A program made the translations under genes and the position numbers. A model generated the notes under the pieces. That model saw only the letters and a program-made list of their open reading frames with translations, did not search any database and was not told where the DNA came from. From assembly GCA_028701945.1 (NCBI GenBank), contig JAQVPT010000082.1, positions 1-11,525 of the forward strand: a DNA stretch of 11,525 bases, in the 5' to 3' direction. Shown one piece after another: positions 7,404 to 11,525 of the stretch (positions are counted from its first letter, which is position 1; every line of letters starts with the position of its first letter). Source of the DNA: Bacteroidales bacterium. GTDB taxonomy: Bacteria > Bacteroidota > Bacteroidia > Bacteroidales > ML635J-15.

Positions 7404-8603
7404 ATGCCAAAAATTTCAAACAAAGGTATGGCAATGCCATCATCACCAATCAGAAAATTAGTTCCATATTCTGATGCAGCTAAAGACCGCGGTATTAAAG
7501 TTTATCATCTTAATATCGGGCAACCAGATATCAAAACTCCTGAAGTCGCTTTAGAGGCTATCAGAAATTTGAAAGAAACTGTAATCGCTTACAGTCATTC
7601 AGCAGGTAATATCTCCTATCGTAAGAAACTTGCTGCGTCTTATAAAAAGTATGATATTGATATTAACTCTGATGAGATAATTGTTACTACAGGCGGATCA
7701 GAAGCGATAACAATAGCGTTTATGTCAACTTTAAATAGTGGAGATGAAGTAATTGTGCCTGAGCCGTTTTATGCTAATTACAATGGTTTTGCTATTCAAA
7801 CAGACGTTGTTATTAAACCAATAACATCATTTATTGAAAACGATTTTGCATTACCTTCAATTGAGGAATTTGAGAAACTTATCACTCCTAAAACTAAAGG
7901 TATTGTTATTTGTAATCCTAATAATCCTACAGGATATTTATATTCGAAAGATGAGTTAATTAGGCTTGCAGAAATTGTAAAAAAACATGACCTTTATTTA
8001 TATTCAGATGAGGTATATAGAGAGTTTTGCTATGATGGTAACGAACATTTTTCAGTGATGAATATGCCAGGACTTGAGCAAAATATTATTATGCTTGATT
8101 CTGTGTCGAAGAGATATAGTATGTGCGGCGTAAGAGTAGGTTGTATAATCTCTAGAAATAAAGAGGTTATGAGCACTGCAATGAAATTTGCACAAGCAAG
8201 ACTTTGTCCGCCTTCATTTGGTCAAATTGCTGCTGAAGCTGCTATTGAAACTCCTCAGGAGTATTTTGATGAGGTTTATACCGAATATATAGCAAGACGT
8301 GACTTTATGGTTGCTGAGCTAAACAAAATCGAAGGTGTTTACTGCCCAAACCCAAAAGGTGCTTTTTATACAGTAGTTAAATTGCCTATTGATGATTCTG
8401 ATAAGTTTGCTCAATGGATATTAGAAGATTTTGAATATAAGAAACAAACAGTTATGATGGCTCCTGCAACAGGATTTTACAATACTCCTGGATTAGGCAA
8501 AAACGAAGTCCGAATAGCGTATGTTTTAAAAATCGAAGATCTTCGAAACGCAATTGAAACATTAAAACATGCTTTAGAAGTTTATCCGGGTAGAGTTTTA
8601 TAA
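7404..8603 (+). CDS. PLP-dependent class I/II aminotransferase, aspartate aminotransferase-like
   Basis: A 399-residue cytoplasmic fold-type I transaminase that moves an amino group between an amino acid and a 2-oxo acid through pyridoxal phosphate. Landmarks are NIGQPDIKTP (37-46), TTGGSEAI (95-102) at the phosphate site, CNPNNPTGYLY (170-180), YSDEVYREF (200-208) with the PLP-pyridine Asp202 and Tyr205, the Schiff-base lysine K237 in DSVSKRYSMCGVRVG (232-246), and R370 in VRIAYVL for the substrate carboxylate. Length and order are complete. Sequence alone does not fix the substrate; aspartate is the default guess, with other amino acids possible. It is probably co-transcribed with the DUF1573 gene 36 bp upstream, separated only by an AAAAT-rich spacer, and ends at a strong terminator. 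No promoter motif is visible directly before it. Confidence 0.93.
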   Translation: MPKISNKGMAMPSSPIRKLVPYSDAAKDRGIKVYHLNIGQPDIKTPEVALEAIRNLKETVIAYSHSAGNISYRKKLAASYKKYDIDINSDEIIVTTGGSEAITIAFMSTLNSGDEVIVPEPFYANYNGFAIQTDVVIKPITSFIENDFALPSIEEFEKLITPKTKGIVICNPNNPTGYLYSKDELIRLAEIVKKHDLYLYSDEVYREFCYDGNEHFSVMNMPGLEQNIIMLDSVSKRYSMCGVRVGCIISRNKEVMSTAMKFAQARLCPPSFGQIAAEAAIETPQEYFDEVYTEYIARRDFMVAELNKIEGVYCPNPKGAFYTVVKLPIDDSDKFAQWILEDFEYKKQTVMMAPATGFYNTPGLGKNEVRIAYVLKIEDLRNAIETLKHALEVYPGRVL

Positions 8604-8619
8604 AAATATTAAAATATAG

Positions 8620-8664
8620 TCGTTCGTTTGTTTGCCAACTCGCTAATGAACGAACGATTTTTTT
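8620..8664 (+). terminator. Intrinsic terminator of the aminotransferase transcript
   Basis: TCGTTCGTT (8620-8628) pairs perfectly with AACGAACGA (8649-8657) across a 20-nt loop. Seven T residues follow (8658-8664). It lies 16 bp after the aminotransferase stop codon. Confidence 0.8.
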
Positions 8665-8723
8665 ATTCGTTATAGGGACAGTTATTGTAATGTCGTGAGA
8701 GGTTATTTGTAAACATTTACGAT

Positions 8724-8751
8724 TTTGATTAGTCGTGTATTTTTATCTTTG
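8724..8751 (+). promoter_or_regulatory. Orphan Bacteroidota-type promoter motif in the terminator-flanked gap
   Basis: TATCTTTG (8744-8751) matches TAnnTTTG exactly, with TTTG (8724-8727) 16 nt upstream, slightly closer than usual. It points toward 8844-8876, a strong hairpin terminator, with no ATG-started frame between. If real it would drive a short RNA of about 120 nt. Such motifs also occur by chance in AT-rich DNA. Confidence 0.25.
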
Positions 8752-8843
8752 TAAGAAAATTTATTTACGTATTATCTTCGATCTATTTTGATTTCGCAAG
8801 TAGAAGTGTTTTGTGCTATACTTTGTCTCCTTTATTGATATAA

Positions 8844-8876
8844 AAAAAATGCAGCCATATAATGGCTGCATTTTTT
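8844..8876. terminator. Perfect 15-bp hairpin, bidirectional terminator
   Basis: The arms 8844-8858 and 8862-8876 are exact reverse complements around an ATA loop, with the GC-rich core GCAGCCAT/ATGGCTGC. On the plus strand the stem ends in a T-run (8871-8876). On the minus strand it ends in eight T residues (complement of 8842-8849). It lies 21 bp past the stop of the minus-strand surface-protein gene, so it most likely terminates that transcript and blocks read-through from the left. Confidence 0.85.
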
Positions 8877-8897
8877 ATAATATTATTGTGTGTGAAT

Positions 8898-11525
8898 TTA
8901 GTTCACGATAAGTTTGTGAGTAAATTCTTTATCATTAAACATAACTTTAACAAAATACACTCCGTTTTGTAATTTGCTTATGTCTATTGTACTGAAATCA
9001 GAAGTAGGTTGAGTATTGAAGACTACTTTACCAAGTAGGTCAAAAACTTGAATTGATTTTGCAATTTGACCATCGAATTTGACAAAAACCTCATCACGTG
9101 CTGGATTTGGATATATGCTGTAAACTAATGAGTTATCTTTAATTGTACTGACCCAGTTTACAGCAAATGGAGTAGTTGTAAAACATCCGTTATCATCAAG
9201 TACAACTACTGAATAATTACCTGGAATTAAATCTACAACTTCTGTTCCTGTTTCATCGTTCGACCATGTTATTGTAAATGGTTCTGTTCCACCTGTGATT
9301 ACGACACTTGCTCCTCCATCTGCAACACTTTCTCCACTTGCTGGAGTTACATCAACCGTAACGCTTGGATTTGAATGTACTACGATGTAGTCAATTTTTG
9401 TTTCATAATCATTACCTTCAGAGTTCGAAACATTAAGTGTAATGGTATAATATCCTGCATCTGCATAAGTATGAGTTGGGTTTTGCTCATTGGATGTTGT
9501 TCCATCACCAAAATTCCAATTCCACGTTGTAGGATTATTGGTAGATAAGTCAGTAAAATTAACTGTTAGAGTTCCGCAGCCATCTGTATCATCAGCTTCA
9601 AATTCTGCAACAGGTACGATAATTCCAGCATTGTAAGTAACTTCGACACAAGAACTTGCAGTACACCCGTTAGTTTCGGTTACAGTTACGCAATAATTTC
9701 CTGCTCCTAAATCAGTAATTGTAGATGTAATTGCCCCATTTGACCAATCATATAAATATGGAGTAGCACCATTATACGCCACAACAGTAGCAGTACCATC
9801 ATTGCCAGCACTTGTTTCAGATGTCATACTCATTACAAGCATTGGTGTAACGCCAATAGATATATAATCGGTAATTGTTTTTGTGTCACTTCCACCAGTG
9901 TTTGTAACTGTTAAGCTAACAGTGTATGTGCCAGCCACAGTATAAGTATGAGTAGGATTTTGAATATTTGATGTACTTCCGTCTCCAAACTCCCAAGCCC
10001 AAGTTTGTGGGTATGTACTTAAATCAGTAAAACTAACAAGAACAGAACCACAAGCTTGTGTAATATTAGCTTCAAAATCAGCAATAGGTTCTGGTAATGC
10101 TTCTTGAGTTACATTTATACATTCGCTAACAGAACAACCGTTAGTTTCAGTAACAGTAACACAATATTCGTTTGCAGTTAAACCTGTAATTGCTGATGTT
10201 GTTTCACTATTTGACCAAATATATTCGTAAGGAGCTAATCCGTTAGACACATCAGTAACTGAGGCTGTTCCATCATTTCCTAAAACAGTTTCTTGAGTCA
10301 TATCTACAGTAATCAACGGAGTTTCGCCAACAATAATATATCCAATTTTAGTTTCTGTGTCTGTATCTATGATATTTGTTGCTTCGAGAGTAACAGTATA
10401 TATTCCTGGAGAAGTATAAGTGTGTTCAGGATTTTGATCTGTAGAACTTTGCCCATCACCAAATGTCCACGACCAACTGGTAGGATTGTTATTAGTTAAG
10501 TCGGTAAAGTTTACTGTTAAGTTGTCGCAACCAGTAGTTACATCAGCTTCAAAATTAGCTACAGGAGGAGCATCTGAAGTATTAACGGTAGCACTAGCTA
10601 CAGCAGTACAGCCGTTATAGTCTGTTACTGTTACAGTATAAAATCCACCAGATAAAGCACTAATTGTCATATTTGTGTTAGAGGTATTAGTTATGCTTCC
10701 ATTTGACCAACTTCCTTCAAAAGGAGCAGTTCCACCAATTATATTTACAGTAACACTTCCATCAGAATTACCAGTACCTGTTTCGTCTGTACTTGTTGCA
10801 CTTGCAGTAAAACTTGGGAATATCTCAACTGTTGCTGAGCCTTCGTTACCCCAACAACCTTCTGCAGATTGTGCTCTAAAATAATAAGTGTCAGAGGCTG
10901 ATACAGTTTGTGATGTGCTCGCAGTTGTAGTACTTGTTCCGTCTGATGTTAGGTTTTGCCAGTAAATAGTTCCTTCGCCACCATTAGCGGCAGTTAAAGT
11001 TAAAGAACCACCACACTGACTTCCGCTACCAGAAACTGTTACGGCAGCAGGAATTTCATTTATTATAACATTAACGTTATCAGTAGCTGTACAACCATTA
11101 GCATCTACGACAACAACTGTGTATGTATCTGAAGTAGAAGCGTTATATGTTTGTGATCCAGCACCACCATTCCAAGTATAAGATGAAAATCCAGCACCAG
11201 CATCTAATGTAACTGTTCCGCCACATTGTTCAGCATTAGTACCAAGATTAACAGTTGGAATATCATTTATTGTTACATTAATAGCATCCGTGGCAGTACA
11301 TCCATTTGTGGCTTCGACAACAATTGTGTATGTATTTGTAGTAGTTGCATTAAAAGTTTGTGAGCCAGAAACGCCATTCCATTCGTAAGAATTCATTCCA
11401 GCACCAGCATCTAATGTAACTGTTCCGCCACATTGAGCAACATCAGTACCAAGATTAATAGTTGGAATATCATTTATTGTTGCAGTTACAGGAATCCTTG
11501 CACTACTACAATAATCATTAGTTAC
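8898..11525 (-). CDS. C-terminal part of a large T9SS-exported surface protein with Ig-like, SprB-like and PKD repeats
   Basis: The last 875 residues of a gene whose start lies beyond the right edge; the frame is open through 11525, so the internal ATG at 11396 is not the start. Domains in fragment numbering: Ig-like units at 21-89, 90-158 and 160-235, with paired cysteines (QCGG and NGC); SprB-like units at about 236-316, 403-473, 562-631 and 721-788 (pattern GGTAPF...WSNG...GxYxVTVTxxNGC); PKD domains at about 321-399, 480-558 and 639-717 (WxFGDGxxSxxQNPxHTY). A type A T9SS sorting domain is at about 800-875 (YSIYPNPARDEVFVKF, then GVYFVKV, ending HKLIVN). The protein should cross the outer membrane by the T9SS, with the sorting domain then removed and the rest attached or released. 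A role in adhesion or gliding is inferred from the family. Thr, Asn, Gly and acidic residues dominate; Lys and Arg are rare before the sorting domain. Confidence 0.9.
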   Translation of the reverse strand, partial: VTNDYCSSARIPVTATINDIPTINLGTDVAQCGGTVTLDAGAGMNSYEWNGVSGSQTFNATTTNTYTIVVEATNGCTATDAINVTINDIPTVNLGTNAEQCGGTVTLDAGAGFSSYTWNGGAGSQTYNASTSDTYTVVVVDANGCTATDNVNVIINEIPAAVTVSGSGSQCGGSLTLTAANGGEGTIYWQNLTSDGTSTTTASTSQTVSASDTYYFRAQSAEGCWGNEGSATVEIFPSFTASATSTDETGTGNSDGSVTVNIIGGTAPFEGSWSNGSITNTSNTNMTISALSGGFYTVTVTDYNGCTAVASATVNTSDAPPVANFEADVTTGCDNLTVNFTDLTNNNPTSWSWTFGDGQSSTDQNPEHTYTSPGIYTVTLEATNIIDTDTETKIGYIIVGETPLITVDMTQETVLGNDGTASVTDVSNGLAPYEYIWSNSETTSAITGLTANEYCVTVTETNGCSVSECINVTQEALPEPIADFEANITQACGSVLVSFTDLSTYPQTWAWEFGDGSTSNIQNPTHTYTVAGTYTVSLTVTNTGGSDTKTITDYISIGVTPMLVMSMTSETSAGNDGTATVVAYNGATPYLYDWSNGAITSTITDLGAGNYCVTVTETNGCTASSCVEVTYNAGIIVPVAEFEADDTDGCGTLTVNFTDLSTNNPTTWNWNFGDGTTSNEQNPTHTYADAGYYTITLNVSNSEGNDYETKIDYIVVHSNPSVTVDVTPASGESVADGGASVVITGGTEPFTITWSNDETGTEVVDLIPGNYSVVVLDDNGCFTTTPFAVNWVSTIKDNSLVYSIYPNPARDEVFVKFDGQIAKSIQVFDLLGKVVFNTQPTSDFSTIDISKLQNGVYFVKVMFNDKEFTHKLIVN
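9162..10562 (-). repeat. Three PKD plus SprB-like supermodules, about 475 bp each
   Basis: Within the surface-protein gene, a PKD domain followed by an SprB-like unit recurs three times, starting at 10562 (PVANFEAD), 10085 (PIADFEAN) and 9611 (PVAEFEAD). The spacing is 159 and 158 codons. Each copy has a cysteine shortly after its start (TTGC, TQAC, TDGC), the FGDG core, and a later GNDGTA or DGGAS segment before WSN. The copies are diverged, so this is an old duplication series. Confidence 0.8.
11052..11525 (-). repeat. Tandem 207-bp repeat encoding 69-residue Ig-like units
   Basis: Two full units (11052-11258 and 11259-11465) and part of a third (11466-11525) are in register. A 38-nt stretch encoding QCGGTVTLDAGAG (plus strand 11191-11228 and 11398-11435) is identical between units, exactly 207 bp apart. 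The array probably continues past the window edge. The following unit (about 160-235 in the protein) is a diverged relative. Confidence 0.85.

Noticed and set aside
10293..10884. Two plus-strand frames of about 68 codons inside the surface-protein gene
   Set aside because: Antisense shadows of the repeat-coding sequence; their length follows from the Thr/Ser/Asn-rich codons on the other strand.
11394..11396. ATG as the start of the surface protein
   Set aside because: The frame is open upstream to the window edge and the codons there continue the 69-residue repeat, so this is an internal methionine.

Overview
The window is ordinary chromosomal DNA from a member of the Bacteroidota, strongly AT-rich by eye. 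Three things support this. Several genes are preceded by the phylum's -7 promoter signature TAnnTTTG, and recognisable Shine-Dalgarno sites are absent. The right-hand protein ends in a type A sorting domain for the type IX secretion system (T9SS), a system confined to this phylum and its relatives. The same protein carries SprB-like and PKD repeats typical of gliding or adhesive surface proteins. I cannot assign a genus.

Layout, left to right. Positions 1-158 (minus) hold the signal-peptide end of an exported protein cut by the window edge. A 440 bp gene-free stretch carries its promoter and a likely promoter for the next gene. Positions 599-4884 (plus) hold a housekeeping cluster: glycyl-tRNA synthetase (glyQS), a ten-helix EamA/DMT transporter, and aspartyl-tRNA synthetase (aspS), which starts at 3127 behind its own promoter. 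The convergent gap 4885-5128 contains a possible stem-loop and a long imperfect inverted repeat built of 7-nt units. Positions 5129-6667 (minus) encode an FAD/NAD(P)-binding oxidoreductase related to UDP-galactopyranose mutase and amine oxidases. Divergent from it, 6780-8603 (plus) encodes an exported DUF1573 protein and a PLP-dependent aminotransferase, ending in a good intrinsic terminator. After a short gap with a second, perfect hairpin terminator, 8898-11525 (minus) is the C-terminal 875 residues of a large multidomain T9SS cargo protein that continues beyond the right edge.

The two tRNA synthetases serve translation. The transporter between them has no visible functional link and probably just shares the glyQS transcript. 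The DUF1573-aminotransferase pair looks co-transcribed but not obviously co-functional. I found no defence locus, phage, transposase, CRISPR array, tRNA or rRNA. The most notable non-coding signals are the 7-nt-unit inverted repeat, a possible small RNA between the two terminators, and the repeat architecture of the surface protein. None of these amounts to a demonstrated new system.
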